From assembly GCA_001770725.1 (NCBI GenBank), contig MERU01000006.1, positions 248,001 to 312,000 of the forward strand: a stretch of DNA of 64,000 nt, in the 5' to 3' direction. The translations under genes and the position numbers were made by a program. The stretch is from Burkholderiales bacterium RIFCSPHIGHO2_01_FULL_63_240 (lineage in GTDB: Bacteria > Pseudomonadota > Gammaproteobacteria > Burkholderiales > Burkholderiaceae_C). Under the pieces are notes generated by a model. The model ran no database searches, was not told the DNA's origin, and saw only the letters and a list, made by a program, of their open reading frames with translations. Below, piece after piece: positions 1 to 10,674 of the stretch (positions within the stretch are counted from its first letter, which is position 1; the number at the start of each line of letters is the position of its first letter).

Positions 1-3000
1 CCAACGTCATCCAGGGTGAACGCCAGCGCACGGGTGTCGATGCCCGCGCCAGCCTGGCCACCATGAAGCTGGGCCTGGGCATGCTGGGTAACCTCGTTGG
101 CGGCCTCACCGTGCGTGCGCCCGGGGCGTCGGCGCCTTCGGTGGACTGGGCAAATCCGCTGACGGCGGCCTTGCCAGAGCGCAGCAGCGTGGCCGTTGAC
201 TGGTTCAACGCCAGTGGTGCGGGTGGCATCACCGTGTCCACCCAAGGTGGCCTGAAGATCGAAGGCGGGGCCAACTTCGCCTTGCAGCGGGGTGGGAGCC
301 TGACCCTGTCGGCAGCCGGTGAGGAGGGCATCTACCTGGGCGGGGACATCAGCGGGGCTGGGGCCTCGGTGTCTGTCACCACGAAGTCTGCTGTTGCAGG
401 CACGGCGCCTTTGGCTGGCGGCATCACGTTGGCGGCAGGGCGTCGCATCGACGTTGCCGGTGACGTGGTCAACCAGCGGCGTGATGGGGGCCTGGCGGGC
501 ACGGCCGTGGCGGGCGGCAAGGTGACGCTGAGCTCTGCTGCAGGCCTGGACCTGCAGGCCGGCACGGCCATCGACGTCTCGGGCGGCGCCACGGTGTCCA
601 CCACGGGGGGCATCACCGGCACCCGCGCCGGCAGCATCAGCCTGACGGCCAACACCGAAGCCAAAGAGCAGGGCTTCAAGGCGGTCGAGCTGGGTGCCAG
701 CCTGCAAGGCCACACCTTGGCCGGCACCACCACCAAGGCCTTCAACGACGTGGGCGACGCCAACACGGGCAAGCTGACCCTCAAGGTCGGCGAGGTCGAC
801 ATCGTGGGGCCGGACGCCCCGGCGCTGAAAAAGGGCGCGGCGATCGACGGCTTCGTGCTGGGCAGCGGCTTTTTCAACCAGGGCGGCTTCAGCCAGTTCG
901 ACATCGACGGCGTGCGTCGCTTGACGGTGGATGGCAGCGCGCGCATCAAGCCTCAGGTGGCGCAGTGGCTGGCCAAGTCCAGGTTGCTGAACGCCACGAC
1001 TGGCAGCAAGCTTTCGGCCAACGTCAGCATGGGCGTGCAGGCGGACAACCTGGCGCCCAAGCGCAGTTTGGCCTTGCGCTCGTCAGGGCAAGCCGATGCC
1101 CAGGATGGGCACCTCCACCTCAAGACCGGCTCCCAGCTTGATGCGGGTTCTCGTGGCAACGTCACGCTGGCAGGAGGGCAGAAGCTCGAAGTGGACGGCA
1201 CCGTGCGTGCAGCTGGGGGCAGCATCACCACGCAGTTGACCGTTGGCTCTGGCTTGACGGATGTGGATCTGCGCAACCAGGGCACTTACCGTTTCGGCGC
1301 CGACGCCTTGCTGGACGTTTCCGGCACCACGGTGCTGTCTGCCACCAACACGGGTCAGCAGAGGTTTGGCGCGGTCTTGGATGGCGGCAGCATCCAGATC
1401 CTGGAGCCCACCACCTTGGTCGCCACCACAGCTTTGGTGTTCGAGCGCGTTCAAGGTGCAGACGGCAAGGTGAGCAAGCAGGCCACCTTGCTGGCCAATG
1501 GTGTGCAGGACGTGATCGATGTCCGAACACAAAACAGCCAGGGGCAGGTGCGCGTTCAGCGCACCACCGTGGCGTCGAATGGCGGCAGCATCGCCATCAA
1601 CGTGGGCGCCCAGGGCGCTGCGTTGGCGGGCAGCTACCAGGCCAAGGCTGGCGGTGCTGGCGCCCAAGGTGGCACGCTCAGTGTGGGCATCACCGATGGC
1701 GGCAGCACCAAGAACCCCATCGCCGCCCTGGAGATTCAGCAGGCGCTGGCGCCTCAGGCCGTGCAAACGGGCAAGGTCGTGGTCTCGGCCGACATGGTCC
1801 AGGCGGGTGGCTTTGCCCACCTCAAGCTCAAGTCCAACGACGAGATTGCCACCGTGGGCAACGTGAACCTGTCGGTGCAGGGCGACATGACGCTCGACTC
1901 GCCGGTCTTGGCTGCACGAGAAAACAGCCAGGCCGTGCTGGCCGCGGCAGGTCGCCTGGCGCGCACCAACACCGACCAGGTCACCGGCGCGCAACGCGTG
2001 GCCACGGGCGGGCAGGGCAGCGTCACCCTCCGTGGTGCCGTGGTGGACCTGTCCGGCCACCAGGTGACGCAGGGCATCGACCAGTTGACCCTGCAGGCAC
2101 GTGACGAGATCCGCTTTCACGCCATCAGCCAGTCGCGCAACACCGGCAGCCTGAACACCGGCGCCACCCAGGTCACGCTGGACGCCGACCAGGTCAACGT
2201 GGCCACGGCCACCGACTTCACCGTGCAGCTCAGCGGCGTGGCCACCGATGGCAACCACTTGACCATCACTGGCGGCAACCGCGCGGCACCGCAACCCCTG
2301 TCCGCAGGCGGCAGCCTGACGCTGGCGGCCGACCACATCACGGTGGACGGCGTGGTGCGCGCGCCTTTCGGACAGATCACGCTCAAGTCCCAGGACATCA
2401 CCCTGACCGGGAACGCCGACCTGTCGGTGTCGGGCGCGGGACTGTCGGTGCCCTATGGCACGACCACCGAAGCCGGCACCAACTGGCAGCTCAACGGCGT
2501 GGCCATCACCGCACCGCCTGCCAAGACGGTGACGTTTGATGCCGAAGGGGGCGAGCTGTCGGTTGAATCGGGCGCGAAGGTGGACCTGTCGGCCGGCGGT
2601 AACCTGCTGGCCTGGGAGTTCGTGCCGGGCCCGGGCGGCTCGTCCGACATCTTTCATGGCACCTACGAAAGCGGCACCTTCGCCGTGGTGCCCAGTGTCA
2701 AGGGCCTGGGCGGCATCGACGCTGGCGTGCTGGCCGGCTCGGGCCTGACGGGCAGCGTGCTCGACACCTCGGCCACCCGCACCATCACCTTCGGTGAAGG
2801 CGGCCCCGTCCCGGCGGGCACCTACACCATCCTGCCCGCACGTTATGCGCTGCTGGCTGGCGGTTACCTGGTGCGCCGCACCAGCACCACCACGCCTTTG
2901 AACTTCGGCGACGCCCTGACCCTGGCCACCGGCGCCGTGCGCGTGGGGGCCACCGTGGGGAGCGCGGGCGGCGCCTTGTCCTCTGCACCGGCCACCTTCG

Positions 3001-6000
3001 AGGTGATCAACCGCGAGCAGGCCCTGCGCTACAGCGAGATCAAGACCACCACCTTCGACGACCTGCTCAACGCCAAAGCCGCTCGGCAGGGCGTGGCGCC
3101 TGCTCGCCGGGCCGTGGACGCGGGCACCCTCAACATCGCCGCACAAAAGATCAACCTGGAGGGAGACCTCGCTTTCGGCCGCCTGTCTGGCGGGCGCGGC
3201 GGCGAGCTCAACATCTCGTCCAGCAAGATCCAGGTGGGCGGCGCCTTGAGCGAAGCTCAGGTGGCCGCGAAAGACACCCTGCTGTTGAACGTGGCCCAGC
3301 TCAATCGCACCGGTGTGGACTCGCTGCTCGTCGGTGGCCAGCGCGCCAAGCAAGCCGCGGACGGCTCCAGGCTGATCGACGTCAAGGCCAGCGAAGTGAC
3401 CCTGGCCAATGACGCCGGCACCCCGCTGACGCTGGGCGACGTGATCCTGGCCGGCACCTCAAAGGTGGCCGTGCAGACCGGCGCCGTGCTGAGCGCCCCC
3501 GATTCGGGCAACGCGGTCAGCTCGGCCGCCATCAAGGCCGAAAACAGCACGGTTCAGGGCGATGGCGCCCTGGTGCGTGTCAGCAGCGACACCCAGGTTG
3601 AAACCCGCCGGCTCGGCACGCAAAACGAGGTCAAGACGGGCGACGTGAGCGTCGGCTCGGGCGCGGTGCTCAAGGGCGGCACCGTGGTGGTCGAGGGCAC
3701 CCGCAGCACGACCTTGGACAAGGCCAGCAGCCTGCAGGCAAAAAACCTGACGCTGGGCGCCGACCGCGTGGTGCTGGGTGACGCAGCCGTGGGCACGACA
3801 GCGGGGCAGGCTGCGCCGCTGCAGGTGGGCAGCGCCTTGCTGGCCCAGCTCGCTCAGGTTGACCGGCTGACCCTGAGGGCCTTCCGAGGCGTCGAGCTGC
3901 AAAGCGGGCAGAACCTGACCGTGCAGCAATCCCTCACGCTGGACACGCCCGAGCTCAAGCAGGCCAGTGGCTCGACCAACAGCGTGACCGCTGGTTCGCT
4001 CAGCCTGCGCAACACCAGTGGTGCGAAGGGTTCGGCCCAGGGCGGCACCGCCACGCTGAACCTGAGCGCTACCGGCGCTGGCGGGCAGGACGGCCACATC
4101 CACTTCGATGACGGCGTCGTGGCCACCCAGGGCTCGGGTCAGGTGAACCTGGCCGCAGCCGGCAGCGTGGTGGTGAGCAGCCGCCGTGAAACCACGACGG
4201 TGACGCAGGCGACCGACCCGGACAATTACGCCGACGCCACCAGTGAAATCGTGGACGGCACGACGCTGACCACGGTCAGGGCCACCTCACGCGCCATCGC
4301 CTCCGGCCTGCAGGCCGATGCGGCGGTGAACCTGAGTGCGCAGTCCGTGACCACCGGCCACGGCGCCGTGGCGCAGATCAAGTCGGGCCAAGGCACGCTG
4401 ACCATCGCGCAGGCAACTCCCGCCGGCGCGGTCAGCAAGGCCAGCGTGGGCACGGGTGGCCAGATCGAGTTGGCCGGCGCTTCGCTGCGCCAGCAGGGTC
4501 TGGTCGAAGTCACCTCCGGCGCCATCAAGCTGGAAGCCAGCACGGGCGACGTGACCTTCTCGTCGGGCTCGCGCACGCTGGCCGACGGCAGCAGCTGGAA
4601 GGTCGATGGGGTGAAGGTTCCCATCGCCGCCGGCCTGATCCAGGCCAAGGCCGCCCAGGGGGGCATCGACGTGCAAGCCGGCAGCCTGCTGAGCGCCTCG
4701 GCGCCATCGGGCCTGGCGGGCGCCGAAGCCGGCGACATCCGCCTGCTCGCGCCCAAGGGCGAGGTCAAGGTGGCTGGTGACATCCGCCTGCTGTCGGACG
4801 CCAACCAGCGGGGCGGAGCCTTGCGCATCGATGCCCGCACCGCGCCTTCGCTCGATGGCCTGGTGGACCGACTGAACGCTTCGGCCCAAGCCGCCGCCAC
4901 GCAGGCAGGTGCGACGGCTGCGCGCGCCAACGCGTCTCGCGCCTTTGACCTGCAGCAGCGCGACGGACAGGCCATCACCCTGTCGGCCGGCAAGAAGCTT
5001 GTGGCACAGGACGTGCGCCTGGTGGCAGACCGAGCTGCCGACGCCAGCTCCGGCGGCAACGTCAACATCCTGGGGCAGATCGATGCCTCGGGCAGCACCG
5101 GCGGGCGCATCGCCATCAGCGCCGCGGGTGACCTCGACATCGGCCAGGACGGCATCCCAGATGGGCAGGCGCGCGCCTCGCTCGACGTGTCGGCCAAAGG
5201 CGCTGGCAAATCGGGTGGTGACATCACTCTGGCCAGCCGCTCGGGCGCGCTTCGCCTGAACGAGCAGGCCGACGTGCGCGCCTCGGGCGGCGCGGCAGGT
5301 GCCGATGGCAGCCTGACCCTGCGCGCCGGTGTCCGCGAAGACGGCGCGGCCGATGGCGACCAAGGCGTGGGCAACAGCCGCGTCGCCGCCATCCAGTCCA
5401 CCTTGACTGGCGTGGGCACGCTGATCGTGCAGGGCGAAGAGCGCACCACGGTCGATGACCTGTCGGCCCAGGTGCTGACGGACGCCAAGGCCCGCAGCGA
5501 TGCCTTCCAGCAATCGGCAGCGGCCCTGGACACGCTCAACAAGGTGGCCAACGGCAAGTTGGGAGCGAGCACCGTGGCCAAGGTCCAGTCCGCCCAGGTG
5601 CTGCAGTCGGAAGGCGACCTCACCTTGTCGAACGACTGGAACCTGACCCAACTGGTCAAGGAAGCCAGCGGCAGTCAGTTCGTCGTCAAGCCCAGTGCCC
5701 TCACGCCGATGAGCCTGAGCATCGTCAGCGGGGGCAACCTGAACATCCAGGCCAGCTTGTCTGGTGGTTTCGTCAACGTGCCCTTGACTGGCACCGCGCA
5801 GGCCTCTGCCGCAGCCAACACCACCCTGTCGAATGCGATGAAGGTGGGCGCCGCTGACCTGCCCCTGATGGCCGGCTCGGACATCACCCTGGTGGCCGGC
5901 GCCGACCTGGGCAGCGCCGATGTGGCCGCCACCGCAGCGGGCACCGCGGCCGATGTGCGCATCGGTGACCCGGCAGACGAGCCCACCTCGGCCAAGCAGG

Positions 6001-8855
6001 TCTTCGTGCGCAGCACCACCGGTGACCTGCGCGTGGTGGCCTCTCGCGACGTGGTGCTTGAAAACGACCGCGCCACGGTCTACACCACGGGGCTGCTGGC
6101 CAGTGCCGAACAGGCGCCTGGCGCCGAAGGCTTCGGCAAAGGGTCTGCGACCAGCACCAAGCTTCACGCCAACCTCATCACCCGTGGCAACGGCGTCAAC
6201 ACGACCCGTCAATTGCCCTTCATGCTGGGCGGTGGCAGCGTGAGCCTGCAAGCCGGTGGTGACCTGCGCACCCAAAGCATCGGCAAGGCCAGTTTCGTCA
6301 GTGACTGGACCTTCCACAAGTCTGAAGTGAATGCCGACAAGAGCCAGTCCTGGTGGGCGCGTTACGACCTGTTCGACATGGGCGTGGCCACCTTCGGCGG
6401 CGGTGACATCACCGCTCGCGCGGGTGGTGACGTGGTGGACATGGGCTTCGTGACCGCGACCAGCGGCTACAAGGACGACGCTGGCGTGGTGCGTCGCTTT
6501 GGCGGTGGTGACGTCGAGGTCAGCGCCGACGGCAACATCGCGGGCCTGCTGGCCAAGGTTGGTGGCAGCACCGGTCGGGTCGATGCCGGGCTCAACATCG
6601 AAGGCACGGCTTCGCGGGGTGCCGCCTCGCTGTTCTATGAGAACACGCAGTTGCAGGTGCAGGCTGCGCAAGATGTGCTGGTTGACCTCATCACCGAGGC
6701 GGGTCTGCAGGGCAGGGGGCCATCCAATGGCACCGACGCCACGGCATCCATCGGCATCGCTGGCCTCGGTGGAGGGGCTTCGTTGAGCCTCGTCTCCTAT
6801 TCAGGCGACCTCACGATCAACAACGCAAAGCCGCCCGGGGTGAGCACTGAACGCCGAACGGCCTCTGCTTTGCCAGCGGTCAGCACCCTGGCTGCACCGG
6901 CTGGCAACGTGAGCGCTGTGGTGCTCAACCAGGTTCCGCAAGGCGATGGTGCCAGCCTGAATGCGCTGGCAGGTGGTGACCTCAAGGTGGCAGCTGTCAA
7001 CGTGTGGGCTGAGTCACCTTTTGGCGAGGGTGTTGCCTGGGGTAACGCAAACAACGAAGCCATTGCCACAGTGGGCAGTGCGCGTGCAGAAGGTACCGTG
7101 TTGACTGCAGGCAGCTTCGAGGGCGGCCGCCGCGAACCGGTCCGCCTGATCGCCGAAACCGGCGACGTGACCCTGCGCGCCGAAGTCGGCGACGCCACCC
7201 GCATCATCGCGGGTGGAGACGTGAACCTGCGTGGCCTGCTCGTGCAACAGCAAGATGGCAACGAGCTCTCGCTGGTGCAGGCCGGGCGCGATTTGAACGT
7301 CATCGGCACCACCCGCGTTCGCGGCCCCGGTGACGCCTTGTTCGTGGCTGGCCGCGATGTCAACGTCACGGCCACAGACGGCATCGACACCAACGGCAAC
7401 CGCGAGAACGGTGCCTTGCCAAATGGCAGCGCCAACCTCACGGTGATGGCCGGTGTGCAGCCGGGTGTCAGCGATTTCGGCGTGGCCGAGCAACGCTTCT
7501 TCCACTTGCTGGGTGGCGCGGGCGTGGCCGACCGACCGGCTGACCTGTATGCCCAGTTGCTGGCCGCTCGAGGTGGTCAGGCGGTGCCGGGCCTGGATTC
7601 GGCCGCTGCGCAGGGTTTCGCGGGCCTGGGCTTTGCCGAGCAGATCAACGCAGCCCGCGACCTGGTGGGCGCGCAGGCCTTCGAAGCCGCCGTGCTCACC
7701 TACATGCAAGGGCGCGACGCCAAACCCAACCTGAGCAGCGCACAAGCCATCGCTGCCCTGGCCACCCTGCCACAGCGGGAACAGGCGGCGCTGCTGGGCA
7801 GCGTGCTGGCCCCGGCGTGGTCTCAAGCCGTGGCGCCCGAGGTGCAGCGCAGCACGGCCCTGGCCATGGCCAACGGACGCGGGGGTGCCTACGCGCTGGC
7901 CTTGTCCGAGTACCTCCGTTTGCGAACCGGCACCCAGGACCTGGGCGGCGACCAAGCCCTGCAGGCCTTTGAGCAACTGAGCCCCGAGCACCGACTGCTG
8001 TTCACCAACCAGGTGCTCAAGCGCGAGCTGACCGTGGCCGGCACACAGGCCACGCAACAAAAAACCCCTGAGGCCAAGCTGGACGCTTACCAAAGCGGCT
8101 TCAACGCCCTGGCCACCGTCTTCCCTGGCAGCCAGGACACCAGCAGCCTGTTGATGGGCGCCAGCAGCATCAAGACGCAGCAAAACAGCGACATCAACGT
8201 CTTCACGCCGCATGGCGGCATGAACGTGGGGCGCCTGACCGGTCTGGCCGATGCAGAGGCCGCAGCCAAGCTTGGCATCGTCACCACCTCGGGTGGCGAC
8301 ATCACGGGCGTGGTGCGCGACAGCATCGAGGTCAACCAGTCCCGCATCTTCGTGGTCGACGACGGCGACGTTCTGTTGTGGGCCTCGTTCGGCAACATCG
8401 ATGCGGGCAAGGGTTCGAAGACGGTCACGGGCGCGCCGGCTCCGGTGATCCGCGTTGTGGGCAATCGACTGGAGGTCGACACCACGGGGTCGTTCTCTGG
8501 CTCCGGCATCGCTGCGCTGGACCCTGACAGCAAGCTCTCTCTCTTCGCTCCGCGCGGCGAGATCAACGCCGGTGAAGCGGGCATCCGCGCGGGCGGCAGC
8601 ATCACCCTCGACGCCCCCACCATCGTCGGCGCCAACGACATCCAGATCGCCGGTGGCGGCAACCTCGCGCCGCCACCCACCGTGGGCAACGCCGCCACCA
8701 ACGTCGGCAGCCTGGGGCAGTCCGCCACCGCGGCGGGCCCAAGCCAGGCTGAGTCGCGCGGCACTTCCACGCCCAAACGTCGATTGCTGCTGGACTTCCT
8801 CGGCTTCGGCTCGGACAAGGATGAAGACAGCGAAGGCGACGACAAGAAGAAGTGA
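1..8855 (+). CDS. Filamentous-haemagglutinin-family exoprotein, 5' truncated
   Basis: The reading frame is open from base 3 to the stop at 8855 (about 2950 residues visible), so the first in-frame ATG at 63 is probably internal and the secretion domain lies off the left edge. The body is Ala/Gly/Ser/Thr-rich with endless short repeats of the type G-x-I-x-L-x-A, as expected for a right-handed beta-helix adhesin. Around nt 7480-8150 a clearly alpha-helical stretch interrupts this. The C-terminal part (nt about 8180-8650) carries motifs such as NVFTPHGGMNVG, SGGDI, VNQSRIF, GDVLLW and GEAGIRAGG. I recognise these from the DUF3739 region of large exoproteins exported by two-partner or related systems. 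The end is a charged tail rich in D, E and K. It is likely a surface or secreted protein; the ligand is unknown. The downstream ExbB/ExbD/TonB genes suggest energised export or sensing. Confidence 0.85.
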   Translation, partial: NVIQGERQRTGVDARASLATMKLGLGMLGNLVGGLTVRAPGASAPSVDWANPLTAALPERSSVAVDWFNASGAGGITVSTQGGLKIEGGANFALQRGGSLTLSAAGEEGIYLGGDISGAGASVSVTTKSAVAGTAPLAGGITLAAGRRIDVAGDVVNQRRDGGLAGTAVAGGKVTLSSAAGLDLQAGTAIDVSGGATVSTTGGITGTRAGSISLTANTEAKEQGFKAVELGASLQGHTLAGTTTKAFNDVGDANTGKLTLKVGEVDIVGPDAPALKKGAAIDGFVLGSGFFNQGGFSQFDIDGVRRLTVDGSARIKPQVAQWLAKSRLLNATTGSKLSANVSMGVQADNLAPKRSLALRSSGQADAQDGHLHLKTGSQLDAGSRGNVTLAGGQKLEVDGTVRAAGGSITTQLTVGSGLTDVDLRNQGTYRFGADALLDVSGTTVLSATNTGQQRFGAVLDGGSIQILEPTTLVATTALVFERVQGADGKVSKQATLLANGVQDVIDVRTQNSQGQVRVQRTTVASNGGSIAINVGAQGAALAGSYQAKAGGAGAQGGTLSVGITDGGSTKNPIAALEIQQALAPQAVQTGKVVVSADMVQAGGFAHLKLKSNDEIATVGNVNLSVQGDMTLDSPVLAARENSQAVLAAAGRLARTNTDQVTGAQRVATGGQGSVTLRGAVVDLSGHQVTQGIDQLTLQARDEIRFHAISQSRNTGSLNTGATQVTLDADQVNVATATDFTVQLSGVATDGNHLTITGGNRAAPQPLSAGGSLTLAADHITVDGVVRAPFGQITLKSQDITLTGNADLSVSGAGLSVPYGTTTEAGTNWQLNGVAITAPPAKTVTFDAEGGELSVESGAKVDLSAGGNLLAWEFVPGPGGSSDIFHGTYESGTFAVVPSVKGLGGIDAGVLAGSGLTGSVLDTSATRTITFGEGGPVPAGTYTILPARYALLAGGYLVRRTSTTTPLNFGDALTLATGAVRVGATVGSAGGALSSAPATFEVINREQALRYSEIKTTTFDDLLNAKAARQGVAPARRAVDAGTLNIAAQKINLEGDLAFGRLSGGRGGELNISSSKIQVGGALSEAQVAAKDTLLLNVAQLNRTGVDSLLVGGQRAKQAADGSRLIDVKASEVTLANDAGTPLTLGDVILAGTSKVAVQTGAVLSAPDSGNAVSSAAIKAENSTVQGDGALVRVSSDTQVETRRLGTQNEVKTGDVSVGSGAVLKGGTVVVEGTRSTTLDKASSLQAKNLTLGADRVVLGDAAVGTTAGQAAPLQVGSALLAQLAQVDRLTLRAFRGVELQSGQNLTVQQSLTLDTPELKQASGSTNSVTAGSLSLRNTSGAKGSAQGGTATLNLSATGAGGQDGHIHFDDGVVATQGSGQVNLAAAGSVVVSSRRETTTVTQATDPDNYADATSEIVDGTTLTTVRATSRAIASGLQADAAVNLSAQSVTTGHGAVAQIKSGQGTLTIAQATPAGAVSKASVGTGGQIELAGASLRQQGLVEVTSGAIKLEASTGDVTFSSGSRTLADGSSWKVDGVKVPIAAGLIQAKAAQGGIDVQAGSLLSASAPSGLAGAEAGDIRLLAPKGEVKVAGDIRLLSDANQRGGALRIDARTAPSLDGLVDRLNASAQAAATQAGATAARANASRAFDLQQRDGQAITLSAGKKLVAQDVRLVADRAADASSGGNVNILGQIDASGSTGGRIAISAAGDLDIGQDGIPDGQARASLDVSAKGAGKSGGDITLASRSGALRLNEQADVRASGGAAGADGSLTLRAGVREDGAADGDQGVGNSRVAAIQSTLTGVGTLIVQGEERTTVDDLSAQVLTDAKARSDAFQQSAAALDTLNKVANGKLGASTVAKVQSAQVLQSEGDLTLSNDWNLTQLVKEASGSQFVVKPSALTPMSLSIVSGGNLNIQASLSGGFVNVPLTGTAQASAAANTTLSNAMKVGAADLPLMAGSDITLVAGADLGSADVAATAAGTAADVRIGDPADEPTSAKQVFVRSTTGDLRVVASRDVVLENDRATVYTTGLLASAEQAPGAEGFGKGSATSTKLHANLITRGNGVNTTRQLPFMLGGGSVSLQAGGDLRTQSIGKASFVSDWTFHKSEVNADKSQSWWARYDLFDMGVATFGGGDITARAGGDVVDMGFVTATSGYKDDAGVVRRFGGGDVEVSADGNIAGLLAKVGGSTGRVDAGLNIEGTASRGAASLFYENTQLQVQAAQDVLVDLITEAGLQGRGPSNGTDATASIGIAGLGGGASLSLVSYSGDLTINNAKPPGVSTERRTASALPAVSTLAAPAGNVSAVVLNQVPQGDGASLNALAGGDLKVAAVNVWAESPFGEGVAWGNANNEAIATVGSARAEGTVLTAGSFEGGRREPVRLIAETGDVTLRAEVGDATRIIAGGDVNLRGLLVQQQDGNELSLVQAGRDLNVIGTTRVRGPGDALFVAGRDVNVTATDGIDTNGNRENGALPNGSANLTVMAGVQPGVSDFGVAEQRFFHLLGGAGVADRPADLYAQLLAARGGQAVPGLDSAAAQGFAGLGFAEQINAARDLVGAQAFEAAVLTYMQGRDAKPNLSSAQAIAALATLPQREQAALLGSVLAPAWSQAVAPEVQRSTALAMANGRGGAYALALSEYLRLRTGTQDLGGDQALQAFEQLSPEHRLLFTNQVLKRELTVAGTQATQQKTPEAKLDAYQSGFNALATVFPGSQDTSSLLMGASSIKTQQNSDINVFTPHGGMNVGRLTGLADAEAAAKLGIVTTSGGDITGVVRDSIEVNQSRIFVVDDGDVLLWASFGNIDAGKGSKTVTGAPAPVIRVVGNRLEVDTTGSFSGSGIAALDPDSKLSLFAPRGEINAGEAGIRAGGSITLDAPTIVGANDIQIAGGGNLAPPPTVGNAATNVGSLGQSATAAGPSQAESRGTSTPKRRLLLDFLGFGSDKDEDSEGDDKKK

Positions 8856-8975
8856 CGCGAATCTGTCGTGATGCTGTCACGTGAAAACGCAAACATGCCG
8901 GGTTTGTCCGTGATCCCGACGGACCCGGCGGTGTGACACCTCCCCTGAATTGAATTGATCTGGATGACGCCAACC

Positions 8976-10673
8976 ATGCGCAAACACCTTCTGTCCCTTC
9001 TTGCTGCCGCTGCGCTCATGCCTGGCGCCGCCCAGGCCTGGTGGAACGCCGACTACACGCAGCGCACCAAGGTGGTCCTCAACACCACCGCTGCAGGCGT
9101 TGAAACCAAAGAAGCCCTGTCTGGTGTGGTGGTGCCCGTGCGCCTGCACTCGGGCAACTTCGACTTCCTGGGCGCCAAGCCCGATGGCGCCGACCTGCGC
9201 GTGGTCGCCGCCGACGACAAAACGCCCCTGAAGTTCTGGGTCGAGCGCTTTGACGGCGCCAACGAGCTGGCCGTGGTCTGGGTTCAGTTGCCCAACACCC
9301 TGCCGGGCACCGACAAGAACGTCGTGCACGTCTACGCTGGCAACGAAGCCGCCGCGGCCGAGGCCACCAGCCCCGCGCTGTTCGACGGCGCCATGTCCGC
9401 TGCCTTCACCTTCGCTGGCAAAGCAGGCGAGCCCGCCACCGACGCATCGGGTCAGGTCGCATCGTCCGGCCCCGTGGTGCGCGAGGTCAACGGCTTGATC
9501 GGCGTGGCCGCCCGCCTGGACGGCCAGCCGCTGCAGTGGTCTTCCGACAAGCTCAAGGCCGCAGGCAGCGGCCCCTACAGCGTCAGCCTGTGGTTCAAGC
9601 CCGAGGCGCTCACCGGCACCTTGTTCAAGCAAGGCGCGCTGAGCTTGAACCTCGATGGCGGCAAAGCCTTCGCGCAACTCGACGCGGTCGTGGCTTCGGG
9701 TGGCGAGCTGCCCCCTTCGGCCTGGGCCCACCTGGCTGTCACCGTGGGCAACGGCAAGCTCACCCTCTACATCAATGGCGCGCAAGCCGCACAGGCCGAC
9801 GTGCCCGCTTCGGTCACGCCCATCGAAGGCCCGGTGTCCGTGGGCCAGGGCCTGAGCGGCCTGGTGGACCAACTGGAAGTGGCCGCCTCCGTGCGCAGCG
9901 CCGATTGGTTGAAGTTCGCCCACGCCGCACAAAGCGCCGACGCCAAGCTGGTGCTGGCCAATACCCAGACGCCCGAGACCGCCGAAGCCGGTGAAGGCCA
10001 CGGCGAGGCCGGTCACTTCGCCATCCTGGTCGATAACCTGACCGTCGACGCCTGGGTCGTCATCGTCATCCTGGCCGTGATGTTCGTCATCGCCGCCTGG
10101 GTGATGTACGACAAGGCCGTCCTGGTGGGCCGCGCTGACAAGGACAACCTGAAGTTCCTCGAGAACTTCCGCAACGCCCGAGACGTGCTCGCCGTCGAGA
10201 CCTCCGGCATGAAGCACTCCCAGCTCGCACGCCTGTACCAGGCCGGCTTGCGGGAGCTGAAAAAGCGCGAGGTGGGCCAAGCCGGTGCACCCAAGCTCTC
10301 CGGTGCCTCCATCGATGCCGTCAAGGCCGCTGTCGACGCCGACCTCATCCGCGAAAGCCACACCCTCAACAGCAAGATCGTGCTGCTGACGATCGCCATC
10401 TCGGGCGGGCCCTTCCTGGGCCTGCTGGGCACGGTGGTGGGCGTGATGATCACCTTCGCGGCCATCGCCGCAGCGGGCGACGTCAACGTCAACGCCATCG
10501 CACCTGGCATCGCTGCAGCCCTGCTGGCCACCGTGGCGGGCCTGGCGGTCGCCATCCCGGCGCTGTTCGGCTACAACTACCTGGCCGCCCGCATCAAGAA
10601 CATCTCGTCGGACATGGGCATCTTTGTCGACGAGTTCGTCACCCGCGTGGCCGAAACCCACGGAGCCCGCTGA
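8976..10673 (+). CDS. exbB: DUF2341/LamG-like domain fused to ExbB/TolQ proton channel
   Basis: The 565-residue protein starts with a signal peptide ending at AQA just before WWNADY. Residues about 20-140 look like DUF2341 (motifs VVPVRLHSGNFDF, FWVERFDG). Residues about 145-320 look like a LamG/concanavalin-type jellyroll (YSVSLWFKPEAL, WAHLAVTVGNGKLTLYING). A membrane segment follows near 358-380, then a cytoplasmic loop, then the MotA/TolQ/ExbB core with membrane segments near 468-495 and 508-540 (GPFLGLLGTVVGVM is the ExbB signature). Ordinary ExbB lacks the large periplasmic half. By family it should form a proton channel with the ExbD proteins encoded next. The periplasmic half could bind glycans or the exoprotein; that is inference. 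Starts at 8964 (ATG) or 8955 (TTG) are also possible. Confidence 0.85.
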   Translation: MRKHLLSLLAAAALMPGAAQAWWNADYTQRTKVVLNTTAAGVETKEALSGVVVPVRLHSGNFDFLGAKPDGADLRVVAADDKTPLKFWVERFDGANELAVVWVQLPNTLPGTDKNVVHVYAGNEAAAAEATSPALFDGAMSAAFTFAGKAGEPATDASGQVASSGPVVREVNGLIGVAARLDGQPLQWSSDKLKAAGSGPYSVSLWFKPEALTGTLFKQGALSLNLDGGKAFAQLDAVVASGGELPPSAWAHLAVTVGNGKLTLYINGAQAAQADVPASVTPIEGPVSVGQGLSGLVDQLEVAASVRSADWLKFAHAAQSADAKLVLANTQTPETAEAGEGHGEAGHFAILVDNLTVDAWVVIVILAVMFVIAAWVMYDKAVLVGRADKDNLKFLENFRNARDVLAVETSGMKHSQLARLYQAGLRELKKREVGQAGAPKLSGASIDAVKAAVDADLIRESHTLNSKIVLLTIAISGGPFLGLLGTVVGVMITFAAIAAAGDVNVNAIAPGIAAALLATVAGLAVAIPALFGYNYLAARIKNISSDMGIFVDEFVTRVAETHGAR

Positions 10674-10674
10674 C

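Noticed and set aside
1083..3353. Long open frame (756 codons) on the minus strand opposite the exoprotein
   Set aside because: It is the shadow of a GC-rich, repetitive plus-strand gene: no recognisable domain, odd His/Gln/Arg-rich composition and no ribosome site. The same holds for 4287-6671.
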